Shown here in pieces: positions 16,081 through 24,049 of a stretch of DNA of 41,363 nucleotides; within the stretch, counting starts at the first letter, position 1; each line of letters starts with the position of its first letter. The stretch is from assembly GCF_016134045.1 (NCBI RefSeq), contig NZ_CP065916.1, positions 1 through 41,363 of the forward strand, read 5' to 3'. The DNA is from Pelagovum pacificum. GTDB lineage: Bacteria; Pseudomonadota; Alphaproteobacteria; Rhodobacterales; Rhodobacteraceae. The notes under the pieces were generated by a model. The model made no database searches. It was not told the DNA's origin and worked only from the letters and a program-made list of their open reading frames with translations. Both the position numbers and the translations under genes were made by a program.

Positions 16081-17901
16081 GTGACGGCGACCATCCACAC
16101 GGCCTATCACAAGCCCGCCCCGATGCTCTCCAGCGCCTCGGTCCGGCCGGTGCATGTCGGGCGCGCGGTTGCCGCCGCGCCGCTGCCGGGGATGGCGGGG
16201 GACGATACCGGCGACCATATCTCGGACCGCAACGCCACCTATTGCGAGCTGACCGCGCTCTACCACGCGTGGAAACAGGGCGACGACAGCACCCACACCG
16301 GGCTGATGCACTACCGCCGGGTGCTCGACTTCACCGACAGCTACCGCTCCGGCCAGGCCGAGATCTTCCTCGACCGGTTCGACATTCCCGAGTGGCTCGA
16401 CGCGACCGAGGCGTGGCTTGCCGCGGAGGGCGAGGCCTGGGACCTCGTGGTGCCCAGGCTCCACACCATGCCGGCGAGCGTCGAGGCGAACTATGCCGCC
16501 GACCATGTTGCCGCCGATTTCGAGCGGATGCGGCAGGTCATGGCAGCGCATCACCCGGACTGGCTGCCGGCGTTCGAGAAGATGGCGAAGCAGCCCGGCA
16601 TCCGGCTCGGCAACGTCGCCCTGATGCGGCGCGACCTGTTCGACGAATATTGCGCCCTGCTGTTCGACGTGCTCGCCCGGATCGAGGCGCAGACCGACCT
16701 GTCGGGGCGCGACGCGCACCAGTCGCGCTACCTCGGCTTCCTGTCGGAGCGGCTCTTCACAGCGTGGGTGATGGAGAAGCAGGCGCAGGGCGCGCGGGTG
16801 CGCGAGGTGCACCTGCTCAACCTCGCCCGCGCCACCGTCACGCCCTGGATCGCGGACGACCGGCTGAACGGGCCGGAGCATGTGAATGTCGCCTTCTCGG
16901 CCGATCCGAACTACCTGCCCCATGCCGCGGCGATGGTCCGCTCGCTGGCGGAGCACGCGGATCCGGCGCGCCGCTACAACCTGTTCTTCCTCGAAGCGGA
17001 CAACGATCCGGCAACGTTAGAGACGTTTTCGGCCATGCTCGCCCCTTGGCCGAACGTGACTCTGACCATGATCCCGGTCGGTGATCGCTTCGCCACCGCC
17101 TACGGGTCGAAGACGCGGGCCGTGGCAGGGCAGACGAACGCTTCCTACAACCGCTTCCTGCTGTTCGACCTGCTGCCGGGGCTCGACCGGCTGCTCTATC
17201 TCGACGTCGACATGATCCTGCGCGGCGACGTGGCGCGGATCTTCGATGCCGAGCTCGGCGGCGCGCCACTCGGCGCGGTGCGGGATCATTTGATGACCCG
17301 CGTGCTGACCGGCCCGGCGCCGACGACCGCCCCCGAGGCGCCCGAGCTCGGCACCTACCTGCGCGAGACGGTCCGCCTCGATGAGGATGGGATCCGCGAC
17401 TATTTCAACGCCGGGCTGCTGCTTTTGAACTTCGCCGCGATGGACGTGAAAGCGACCGGCGCGGCGCTGCTCGAAGAGGCGCGCAGCACCCGCTACCTGT
17501 TCCGCGACCAGGACATCCTGAACCGGCATTTCGCCGGGCAGGTCCGGCTGCTGCCGGCGGAGTTCAACGTTCTGAACACCAGGGACAGTCTCTATTCAGC
17601 CGTTCCCGACGCCCTGCGGGCGGAGGCGATGGCCGCCAAGGCGGATCCGCTGCTAGTCCATTACGCCGACCGCGCCTGCAAACCCTGGCTGGAAGAGGAC
17701 GTGTTGTGGGGTGATCTCTACTGGTCCGCGCTTGCCGGGACGCCGTTCCTTCAGGCGGTGAAAAGCGGTGAGCTGGTCGCCCGGCCCTCGACGTCGGAGC
17801 GGCTCACGGGGTGGGGCCGGCGCATGGCGGAGCGCTACCCGCGGCTGCGCCCGGCGATGATCGGCGCGCGGCGGGCGCTCAACCGGCTGCGCGGCGGCTG
17901 A
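16081..17901 (+). CDS. DUF4422-glycosyltransferase family 8 fusion protein
   Basis: Encodes 606 residues from a GTG at 16081 with GGGGCG upstream; a TTG at 16060 is an alternative with no ribosome-binding site. Residues about 10-260 match DUF4422 (HISDRNATYCELTALYHAWK, THTGLMHYRRVLDF, MRRDLFDEYC), a domain found in polysaccharide transferases. Residues about 265-560 are a GT8 domain: VNVAFSADPNYLPHAAAMVR, the DXD metal site LDVDMI near 376, DYFNAGLLLLNF, and RDQDILNRHF. GT8 enzymes are retaining and use UDP-sugars. The GT8 family is the one to which Rhodobacter SqdD (proposed sulfoquinovosyltransferase, glycogenin-like) belongs, and sqdB lies three genes away, so transfer of sulfoquinovose is a reasonable but unproven guess. 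The next gene starts three bases after its stop. Confidence 0.82.
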   Translation: MTATIHTAYHKPAPMLSSASVRPVHVGRAVAAAPLPGMAGDDTGDHISDRNATYCELTALYHAWKQGDDSTHTGLMHYRRVLDFTDSYRSGQAEIFLDRFDIPEWLDATEAWLAAEGEAWDLVVPRLHTMPASVEANYAADHVAADFERMRQVMAAHHPDWLPAFEKMAKQPGIRLGNVALMRRDLFDEYCALLFDVLARIEAQTDLSGRDAHQSRYLGFLSERLFTAWVMEKQAQGARVREVHLLNLARATVTPWIADDRLNGPEHVNVAFSADPNYLPHAAAMVRSLAEHADPARRYNLFFLEADNDPATLETFSAMLAPWPNVTLTMIPVGDRFATAYGSKTRAVAGQTNASYNRFLLFDLLPGLDRLLYLDVDMILRGDVARIFDAELGGAPLGAVRDHLMTRVLTGPAPTTAPEAPELGTYLRETVRLDEDGIRDYFNAGLLLLNFAAMDVKATGAALLEEARSTRYLFRDQDILNRHFAGQVRLLPAEFNVLNTRDSLYSAVPDALRAEAMAAKADPLLVHYADRACKPWLEEDVLWGDLYWSALAGTPFLQAVKSGELVARPSTSERLTGWGRRMAERYPRLRPAMIGARRALNRLRGG

Positions 17902-17904
17902 GCG

Positions 17905-18894
17905 ATGGCGAAACGGCTGGTCCTGCATGTCGGCGACTTCAAGTCGGGCAGCACCTCGATCCAGGTCTGCCTGCATCGCCGCGGCGTCGTTCCGCAGGAT
18001 CAGAGCCTGATCTACCCCGGCCGTGCCATCGGTCACTACCGGCTGGCCCGCGCGATCCGCAGCGGCGACGAGGCGGCGATCGCCCGACTCTCCCGCCCGC
18101 TGGTGGAAGAGATCCGCGCCAGCGACGCCGACGTCGCGATCCTCTCCGCCGAGCACTTCCAGGACATGGCCCCGGCGATGACACGGGCCTGGGTCGAGAG
18201 CTGGCTGCCCGAGCTCGCCGGCGACGTCCGGGTGATCTGCTACGTGCGGCCGCACGCGGGCTTCATCCTCGCCACCTATGCCGAGCAGGTGAAGCTCGGC
18301 GTGCGCGACGACGAGGTCGACGCCTTCCTCGACTTCATCCTCCCCCTGCCCCGCGTCCAGTTCGCCCACCGCTTCGGCAGCTGGCAGCGCGAGTTCCCCG
18401 ACTTCATCCTGCGTCCCGTTGTGCCCGGGCTGCTGTCGGGCGGCGACGTGGTGCGGGATTTCTTCGAACAGGTGCTCGACGGCCCCTTCACGCTGGAGGG
18501 CGAGGTGCGGGCGAACTCCTCGCTCAGCCTCGGCGACCTGGCCCTGATGCGGCGCTTCCACCGCTGGCTGCCTCTCGCCGGTCCGGCCCTGCGCGAGATG
18601 CTGGCGCTGCGGCTTCAGGACCGGCTCGCCCACCGGCCGGAGCCCGGCGCGCGGCGGCCGGTCTTCACCGAGGCGCAGCTCGACCGGGTGCGCGCGGCCT
18701 GCGGCCGGGATGCCGCGCGGCTCGACGGCATGTTCTTCGAAGGCACTCCAATGAGCGACGCGCTCGCCAATGCGAAAAGTGTGCCCGAGGCGCCGGCGGT
18801 CGAGGGACGGGTCACCGGGCGGCAGGCACGGGCGCTCGCGATGCTCGGCCCCGCCCTGCTGCGCGAGGCGGTGCAGCGCGGATTCAGGCTCTAA
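17905..18894 (+). CDS. Sulfotransferase-like P-loop protein
   Basis: Encodes 329 residues. The N terminus LVLHVGDFKSGSTSIQ (residues 5-20) is the 5'-phosphosulfate-binding loop pattern of bacterial sulfotransferases (KxGSTSIQ). VRVICYVRPHAGFILATYAE (about 109-128) sits where the 3'-phosphate-binding Arg/Ser segment is expected, though the usual Arg-x-x-x-x-x-x-x-Ser spacing is loose. The C-terminal half is featureless. It starts three bases after the GT8 gene and is surely co-transcribed with it. If functional, it would use PAPS to sulfate a sugar hydroxyl. Its stop overlaps that of the convergent cysH by four bases. The function is a family-level guess. Confidence 0.68.
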   Translation: MAKRLVLHVGDFKSGSTSIQVCLHRRGVVPQDQSLIYPGRAIGHYRLARAIRSGDEAAIARLSRPLVEEIRASDADVAILSAEHFQDMAPAMTRAWVESWLPELAGDVRVICYVRPHAGFILATYAEQVKLGVRDDEVDAFLDFILPLPRVQFAHRFGSWQREFPDFILRPVVPGLLSGGDVVRDFFEQVLDGPFTLEGEVRANSSLSLGDLALMRRFHRWLPLAGPALREMLALRLQDRLAHRPEPGARRPVFTEAQLDRVRAACGRDAARLDGMFFEGTPMSDALANAKSVPEAPAVEGRVTGRQARALAMLGPALLREAVQRGFRL

Positions 18895-19619
18895 CCCCGC
18901 ACGATCCGGCCATCGACGATGTGGATGCCGCATTCCGTCTTGCCGCTTTCGGCCCAGCGTCCGGCACGGGCATCCTCGCCCTCGGCCACCGCGCGGGTGC
19001 AGGGCGCGCAGCCGACCGACGGGTAGCCCTGCGCGGCAAGCGGATGCGGCGGCAGGTCGTGCGCGGCGAAATAGGCGGCCGTCTCCGCCCCGGTCCAGTC
19101 GGCGAGCGGGTTCAGCTTGATCCAGCGGTCCTGCGCCTCGAACAGGGCGAGGTCGGCGCGGCTCGACGCCTGGTGCCGCTTGCGGCCGGTGATCCAGCAA
19201 TCGAGACTGCGCAGCGCCGCGAGCATCGGCAGCGTCTTCCGGACATGGCAGCAGCGGTCGGGATCGCGGCCATGCAGCGTGCCATCGGGATCGTCGGCCT
19301 CCAGCGCGGCGGGCCGGGGCGTCACCGTCTGGATGTTGCAGAGCCCGAACGCCGCGATCAGCCGGTCACGGTAGGCCAGCGTCTCGGGAAAGTGCTTCCA
19401 GGTGTCGAGGAAGATCACCGGCACGTAAGGGTCGATGCGCGAGACCATGTGCAGCAGCACCGCCGCCTCGGTCCCGAAGGACGAGACGAGCCCGATACGG
19501 CCCGGGAAGTCCTGCCCGATCGCGGCGGCCAGCACCGCCTCCGCCCCGGCGCCGGCATGGCGTGCGGCCAGACCGGCAGCCCGGTCGGCGCGCTCGAGGC
19601 TGGAGGAGGTCTGGTACAT
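18891..19619 (-). CDS. cysH: Assimilatory adenylyl-sulfate (APS) reductase, iron-sulfur type
   Basis: Encodes 242 residues from the ATG at 19619, preceded by GGGGAGGG. The four cluster-ligand cysteines of the APS-using subgroup are present: C123-C124 in DRCCHVRK and C204/C207 in GCAPC. The catalytic cysteine C230 sits in ECGIH. SSFGTEAAVLLHM and IFLDTWKHFPET form the nucleotide site. It reduces APS to sulfite with thioredoxin in the cytoplasm. No other sulfate-assimilation genes (cysDN, cysIJ) are adjacent; instead the next gene downstream, 20 bases before its ribosome-binding region on the same strand, is sqdB, whose enzyme consumes sulfite. This supports a local supply of sulfite for sulfoquinovose. 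Confidence 0.93.
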   Translation of the reverse strand: MYQTSSSLERADRAAGLAARHAGAGAEAVLAAAIGQDFPGRIGLVSSFGTEAAVLLHMVSRIDPYVPVIFLDTWKHFPETLAYRDRLIAAFGLCNIQTVTPRPAALEADDPDGTLHGRDPDRCCHVRKTLPMLAALRSLDCWITGRKRHQASSRADLALFEAQDRWIKLNPLADWTGAETAAYFAAHDLPPHPLAAQGYPSVGCAPCTRAVAEGEDARAGRWAESGKTECGIHIVDGRIVRG

Positions 19620-19639
19620 CGCGCCCTCCCCGGGTCAGC

Positions 19640-20797
19640 CTACCGCCAGAGCGAGACGCAGGGGATCTTGTCCCTGTCGCAGCGATCCTTGTAGCGCACC
19701 GCGATCTCGCGGACCTCGTCCATCACACCGTCGCTGAGCTTGATCGGCTTCAGGCCGAGCCCGAGGAACCGGTCGTTGGCGACGTGCAGGTCATTCTCGG
19801 CCGCCTCGTTCCTCGGGTTCTCGAGGAAGGCGATCTCGGTTCCGGTCATGCCCTTGATCATCTCCGCCAGGTCCCGGATCCGGTGGGTCTCGGTCATCTG
19901 GTTGAGGATGTTCACCCGCTCGCCCGACTGCGGCGGGTTCTCGAGCGCCAGCTCGATGCAGCGGCAGGTGTCCTGGATGTGGATGAAGGCGCGGGTCTGT
20001 CCGCCGGTGCCGTGCACCGTCATCGGGTAGTCGACCGCCGCCTGCATGATGAAGCGGTTCAGCACCGTGCCGTAGTCGCCGTCGTAGTCGAACCGGTTGA
20101 TCAGCCGCTCGTCCATCCGGGTCTCCTCGGTCTGGGTGCCCCAGACGATGCCCTGGTGGAGGTCGGTGATCTTCACGCCGTCGTTCTTGTTGTAGAAGTA
20201 GAAGAACAGCTGATCCTGCGTCTTCGTCATGTGGTAGATCGAGCCCGGGTTCGCCGGGTAGAGGATCTCCGTCTCGTGCGGGCCCTGCGGCGTCTCGACC
20301 TGCACCTTGAGGTAGCCCTCGGGGATCTTCATCCCCGCCGTGCCGTAGCCGTAGACCCCCATCGTGCCGAGGTGGACGAGATGGATGTCCTGCCCCGATT
20401 CCACGATCGCGGCGAGCACGTCGTTCGTGGCGTTCAGGTTGTTGTTCACCGTGTAGCGCTTGTGGAACGCGGATTTCATCGAGTAGGGCGCGGCGCGCTG
20501 CTCGGCGAAGTGGATGATCGCGTCGGGCTTCTCCTCTTTGATGAGGGTCAGCAGCCGGTGGTAATGTTCGCCCACCGTGAAGTTGTGGAAGCGGATCTCC
20601 TTGCCGGTGAGCTCTTTCCAGACCCGGAGCCGCTCACCGATCGGGCGGATCGGGGTCAGGCTCTCGACCTCGAGCTCGAGGTCGATCTCCCGGCGCGAGA
20701 GGTTGTCCACGAGGATCACCTCGTGCCCGCGGTTGGAGAGGTGAAGCGCGTTCGGCCAGCCGCAGAAGCCGTCGCCGCCCAGGATGATGACCTTCAT
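19640..20797 (-). CDS. sqdB: UDP-sulfoquinovose synthase
   Basis: Encodes 385 residues from the ATG at 20797. It is a close match in pattern to the SQD1/SqdB family: the cofactor motif GGDGFCGW at 7-14, HFAEQRAAPYSM near 96-107, LGTMGVYGYG with T145, the catalytic pair Y188 and K192 in YHMTKTQDQ, and DLHQGIVWGTQT. The enzyme makes UDP-sulfoquinovose from UDP-glucose and sulfite, using bound NAD+. It lies upstream of cysH on the same strand with a 20-base gap (start of the operon), and diverges from the DUF2793 gene. In photosynthetic relatives the product makes the sulfolipid SQDG; here, among surface-polysaccharide genes, a sulfoquinovose-bearing glycan is also possible. Confidence 0.94.
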   Translation of the reverse strand: MKVIILGGDGFCGWPNALHLSNRGHEVILVDNLSRREIDLELEVESLTPIRPIGERLRVWKELTGKEIRFHNFTVGEHYHRLLTLIKEEKPDAIIHFAEQRAAPYSMKSAFHKRYTVNNNLNATNDVLAAIVESGQDIHLVHLGTMGVYGYGTAGMKIPEGYLKVQVETPQGPHETEILYPANPGSIYHMTKTQDQLFFYFYNKNDGVKITDLHQGIVWGTQTEETRMDERLINRFDYDGDYGTVLNRFIMQAAVDYPMTVHGTGGQTRAFIHIQDTCRCIELALENPPQSGERVNILNQMTETHRIRDLAEMIKGMTGTEIAFLENPRNEAAENDLHVANDRFLGLGLKPIKLSDGVMDEVREIAVRYKDRCDRDKIPCVSLWR

Positions 20798-20946
20798 GTA
20801 TGTCCCTCGGGAAGTGCCGCCAGTCGGAGGCTCCTCTAGCCGCGATCGGGCACGAAGGAAACCCGCCGCAACGCGCGGCGCGGCAGGGCGGCCTTAAGGC
20901 CGTTGCGGCAGGGTTCGACCGTTGCCCCGACAGGAGAGTGCCGCCG

Positions 20947-21705
20947 ATGTCCGATTCCTCCGACCGTCTCGCCCTGCCCTGGCTGCTGCCGGCGCAGGCG
21001 CAGAAGCATGTCACCCACAACGAGGCGCTCTCGGTGCTGGACCTCCTGGTGCAGCTCGCGGTCGAGGCGGTCGGCACCAGTGCGCCGCCCCCGGCCCCGG
21101 TGCCGGGCGAGGCGCATGTCGTGGGCGCCGGCGCGACCGGGGACTGGGCCGGGCGGGACGGCACGGTGGCGGGCTGGACCGGCACGGGCTGGAGCTTCCA
21201 CACCCCCCGCCCCGGCTGGCGGGCCTGGGACAAGGCGGCGGGCGCGCTCGTCATCTGGACCGGCAGCGCCTGGATCGCGGCGGGCAGTACGGCCGAGACG
21301 CTCGGCATCAACGCCACGGCGGACGCGTCCAACCGGCTTGCCGTCGCCGCTCCGGCGAGCCTGTTCAGCCACGAGGGCGCCGGTCACCGGGTGACGGTGA
21401 ACAAGGCGGGGCCGGCCGAGACGGCGAGCCTCCTGTTCCAGTCGGACTGGTCGGGCCGGGCGGAACTGGGCCTCGCCGGGGAGGACGCCTTCTCGGTCAA
21501 GGTCTCGCCCGACGGGGCGGGCTGGCTCACGGCGCTTCGGATCGACCCTGTTACGGGCGCACTCCGCCCCGTGGTCCACGATCCGGGCGCCCTGCCCTCC
21601 GCCGTGGCGGCGGGTGCGGGGGCGCTGATCCATGTCACCGGCAGCGGCCCCGCCTGGAGCGACGGGACCGACTGGCGCCGGGTCTCGGACGACAGCGTGC
21701 TCTGA
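20947..21705 (+). CDS. DUF2793 domain protein (phage/GTA tail-associated family), intact copy
   Basis: Encodes 252 residues from the ATG at 20947, with AGGAG ten bases upstream. The N terminus LALPWLLPAQAQKHVTHNEA is the DUF2793 signature, a domain I know from Rhodobacterales gene-transfer-agent and prophage neighbourhoods. Tryptophan/glycine-rich repeats follow (GDWAGRDGTVAGWTGTGWSF, GALVIWTGSAWIAAG), then a beta-rich C-terminal half. No other phage or GTA structural gene is in the window. From codon 57 on, the sequence is duplicated at 24050-24639. Function unknown; a cell-surface or fibre-tip role is the usual suggestion. Confidence 0.8.
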   Translation: MSDSSDRLALPWLLPAQAQKHVTHNEALSVLDLLVQLAVEAVGTSAPPPAPVPGEAHVVGAGATGDWAGRDGTVAGWTGTGWSFHTPRPGWRAWDKAAGALVIWTGSAWIAAGSTAETLGINATADASNRLAVAAPASLFSHEGAGHRVTVNKAGPAETASLLFQSDWSGRAELGLAGEDAFSVKVSPDGAGWLTALRIDPVTGALRPVVHDPGALPSAVAAGAGALIHVTGSGPAWSDGTDWRRVSDDSVL

Positions 21706-22033
21706 GCCTACTCGGCGGCGAGCGCCGGCGTGTCCGCCACCGGCTGCCGGTCGGGCAGCAGCACCGAGATCCGGTAGCCCTGCACCGGCGCCTGCTCCAT
21801 CGTCAGCCGCGCGCCGAGCACCCGCGCCAGCGTGTCGATCAGCGCCATGTGCAGCGTCACGGGGGTCGAGCTTTCGGCCACCGTGCCGGTGGTCCCCGCC
21901 GTGCTGCGCAGGCCGGGAAAGAAATGAACCTGTTCGGCCGGCACATCCTCGAGCCGCAGCTCCCCGCCGGGCACGCTGAGGTCCACCCCCACCCCGTCGG
22001 GCCGGTCGGAGAGCGACAGCCGCACGTCGCCGC
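21116..22033. repeat. 918-bp direct repeat, left copy
   Basis: Matches 24050-24967 at a constant offset of 2,934 bases, with about seven single-base differences by eye. It covers the last 196 codons of the DUF2793 gene and the C-terminal 107 codons of the convergent kinase gene. The match stops abruptly at both ends. See the right copy and the insert at 22034-24049. Confidence 0.97.
21708..22033 (-). pseudogene. C-terminal remnant of the sensor-kinase gene
   Basis: This is the 3' end of the kinase gene that is intact at 24642-25799. It keeps GDVRLSLSDRPDG to the terminal LAAE and the same stop codon, but the first 278 or so codons are replaced by unrelated insert DNA at 22034. An open frame runs on into the insert to 22187, giving a chimeric 159-codon frame with no kinase features and no convincing start, so I treat it as dead. 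Confidence 0.88.
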
Positions 22034-22355
22034 ATGTGGGGTCTTCCTCCCGTTCGGCGCGACTGCTCAATTTCTGCTGCGCCTGCGAAGGGCGGCGGTG
22101 GGAGGGCGGGAAGCTGGCCTTTTGCTGCTCGCGCGAAGGATCTAAAATGCGAAAGCTATTATTCGAGGCGTTGTGACAACGCGCCAAGTTTCACAGGGCG
22201 TGTCATCTTGAGGTCGTTTCTACCGTCCCAGATCCAAAAGGAACCTGAACAGCCCTTTCTTTGAGTATGGCGCGGGGATCCGTCATGCTGCCGGTCTGAG
22301 TTGAAGCGACGCGCTGGTGGTTTTAGAGGCGCCACAGGATGGAATCGAGAATGCA
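22034..22355. other. Non-coding left part of the insert
   Basis: These 322 bases start at the repeat junction and run to the methyltransferase start. I see short frames only, including a minus-strand frame ending in SGSFWIWDGRNDLKMT near 22200-22260 that I do not recognise. It may hold the methyltransferase promoter, but no boxes are convincing. Confidence 0.4.
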
Positions 22356-23318
22356 ATGACAAACAACCCCTATCTCTTCTCCCCCAACCGTACCGCACGT
22401 CTTCGGAAAGTGATAAAGGAGGTTGAAGGCAACGACCAGAGTCTGAACACTGCTGTCACCGAACGAGCCAAGACCCTGATCAAAAGCCGTCTCCACAAAG
22501 GGACCTACGAGCTGAGCACGGATGCGTCCCGGCCTGACGGACGCCTCGTCTGCATCGGCCCTGGGGGCGCGTTCCACCAGGCCTGGACGACCGTGGACAA
22601 GACTTATGGCGACGCCAGTTGGGCTGCCCACCGTCGGGGAGCCGAAGCGACGAACCTGCCCGACATCGTGTGGGATGCTTACGATTTGGATCCCATTCCG
22701 CTGCCTCGGGGGGAAACCGAGGCGATCGTCTGCCAGCATGTCATCGAGCACCTGACCGAACCCGCCACCCACCACCTTTTAACCGAGGCGCACCGGCTGC
22801 TGCAGGACGGCGGGGTGCTGCGGCTCTCTTCCCCGGATGCCAACCTGTTCTTTGACGCCTATGATCGCGAGGACTGGGCGTTCTTCTGGGAGCATGACAT
22901 CATCTACGCCGAAACGGCCTCGCCGGAACTCTTTCGGCAGATGGAAGAGACGGATCGTCGAGAATACGCGGCCTATAGCATGCTGTCGAAGATGAGTCTC
23001 GTCACCTTGGACGAGAATCCGACCACGGTGTCCTATGGCGACTGCGCTGCCTTCGTAGCCGAAGCCGGCGGCGCACAAGCAGCAGTGACTAAAGCCTGTG
23101 CTGCGTCGGACGCGGATCTCAATCGCTCGCTCGGGCGGCATATCACGTGGTGGTCCGTCGACCGGCTGCGCGAGGCCATGCGGCGTGCTGGATTCACGGA
23201 TATAAGGCGATCCGCGTACCTACAGTCGCAAAGCCCGCTGATGCGGAACGCGTTCTTTTTCGACCGAACGGATCCCCACCAAACCGTATTCGTCGAGGCA
23301 TGCAAGCCGGCCGAATGA
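22356..23318 (+). CDS. Class I SAM-dependent methyltransferase
   Basis: Encodes 320 residues from the ATG at 22356 (MTNNPYLF); a GTG 39 bases upstream in frame is less likely. A degenerate motif I region VCIGPGGAFHQAW lies near 69, followed by VWDAYDLDPIPLP, the hallmark CQHVIEHLTEP near 129, and LLQDGGVLRLSSPDANL near 150, which together read as a methyltransferase_11-like domain. The usual GxGxG loop is not obvious, so SAM binding may be atypical. Related proteins occur in glycan clusters, where they methylate sugars or lipids. It is the only intact gene of the insert, with lower-GC codon use than the surroundings, consistent with import. Confidence 0.72.
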   Translation: MTNNPYLFSPNRTARLRKVIKEVEGNDQSLNTAVTERAKTLIKSRLHKGTYELSTDASRPDGRLVCIGPGGAFHQAWTTVDKTYGDASWAAHRRGAEATNLPDIVWDAYDLDPIPLPRGETEAIVCQHVIEHLTEPATHHLLTEAHRLLQDGGVLRLSSPDANLFFDAYDREDWAFFWEHDIIYAETASPELFRQMEETDRREYAAYSMLSKMSLVTLDENPTTVSYGDCAAFVAEAGGAQAAVTKACAASDADLNRSLGRHITWWSVDRLREAMRRAGFTDIRRSAYLQSQSPLMRNAFFFDRTDPHQTVFVEACKPAE

Positions 23319-24049
23319 CCGTCAGACGAAGATTTTCGCGATCATCCGGGAGGCCCGCCAGCGCGACGCCACAAGGTAATCGTAGGGCGATCGCGCAAAA
23401 CGGCGGAAGATCTTCTTGCTATGGAATGTGGCCACGAAAAGCGCAATCACGGGGTAAAGTGCAATGGCGACCGGATTCACACGGTGGGCTGGCTCATCTG
23501 CGTTGGAGCGGTCGGTATAAAGTTTCCGAGGTTCACGCTCTTTATCCTGCGGACGGCGCAGGATCTTAGCCCCTGCCACCCACATGTTGTTAGGCAACGC
23601 AAGGCCGCCCTCGTTGCGGTTGATGACGCGTCGCATCGCGGTTGCCGCGAAGGCGTTGTCGAACGTCAAATCGCCGAGATGCTCGACCAGGTCGGGCGTC
23701 GGGGCCTCGAGATAGGTTTCCAGGAAAAACGTTGTTGACCGCGTACCATGAGCGGCGAGCCGGCGGATATTGGGGGGCGTGTCGGTCGCTCAGACTGCCA
23801 CGATCTAGAACTTACCGCCGGGGTTGGCGAACGCGGCGAATGGCGGGTTCGACGGGCCGCGCTGCAGCATCCTGAGCCGGGGCTGCAGGTCCGCTATGAG
23901 CCGGAACTGCGGCGCGCACGTCGCCGCACCTGCGAACTGCGAACTTGGAGTTGCGGTCAATAAGGGCTCGGAGCCCACCGTTACTGCGCGCTGAGCGAAC
24001 GTCCACTCCCACTTAGCGTAAGATTTCACACACTCCCGCAAAAGACCCG
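23319..24049. other. Right part of the insert: broken frames and repeat-like DNA
   Basis: These 731 bases contain a minus-strand remnant (23322-23789) and then, from about 23810, a stretch with sequence such as GAATGGCGGGTTCG and CGAACGTCCACTCCC. From memory this resembles degraded intergenic repeat DNA common in Rhodobacteraceae genomes. No intact gene is defensible in it. Confidence 0.45.
23322..23789 (-). pseudogene. Unrecognised gene remnant (C-terminal part)
   Basis: An open frame of 155 codons runs from a stop at 23790-23792 to TGA at 23322, with no ATG start. The translation (RRLAAHGTRSTTFFLETYLE ... LALPNNMWVAGAKILRRP ... FARSPYDYLVASRWRASRMI) has the composition of a real basic protein tail and one hydrophobic stretch (VAIALYPVIALFVATF). 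I do not recognise a family. The missing N terminus, the location next to the junction and the decayed upstream DNA suggest the 3' end of a gene captured or eroded with the insert. A short TTG-started protein of 115 residues is an alternative. Confidence 0.4.

Larger units (their letters stand above)
22034..24049. mobile_element. 2,016-bp insert between direct repeats, probable integrated circle
   Basis: A segment of visibly lower and more variable GC lies exactly between the two 918-bp repeats. It carries one intact methyltransferase gene and broken frames, and no transposase, integrase or terminal inverted repeats. The junctions (22033/22034 and 24049/24050) cut into the kinase and DUF2793 genes so that each has one intact and one truncated copy. 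That is the outcome expected from single-crossover integration of a circle of about 2.9 kb carrying the 918-bp internal fragment. The mechanism is inferred from structure. Confidence 0.7.
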
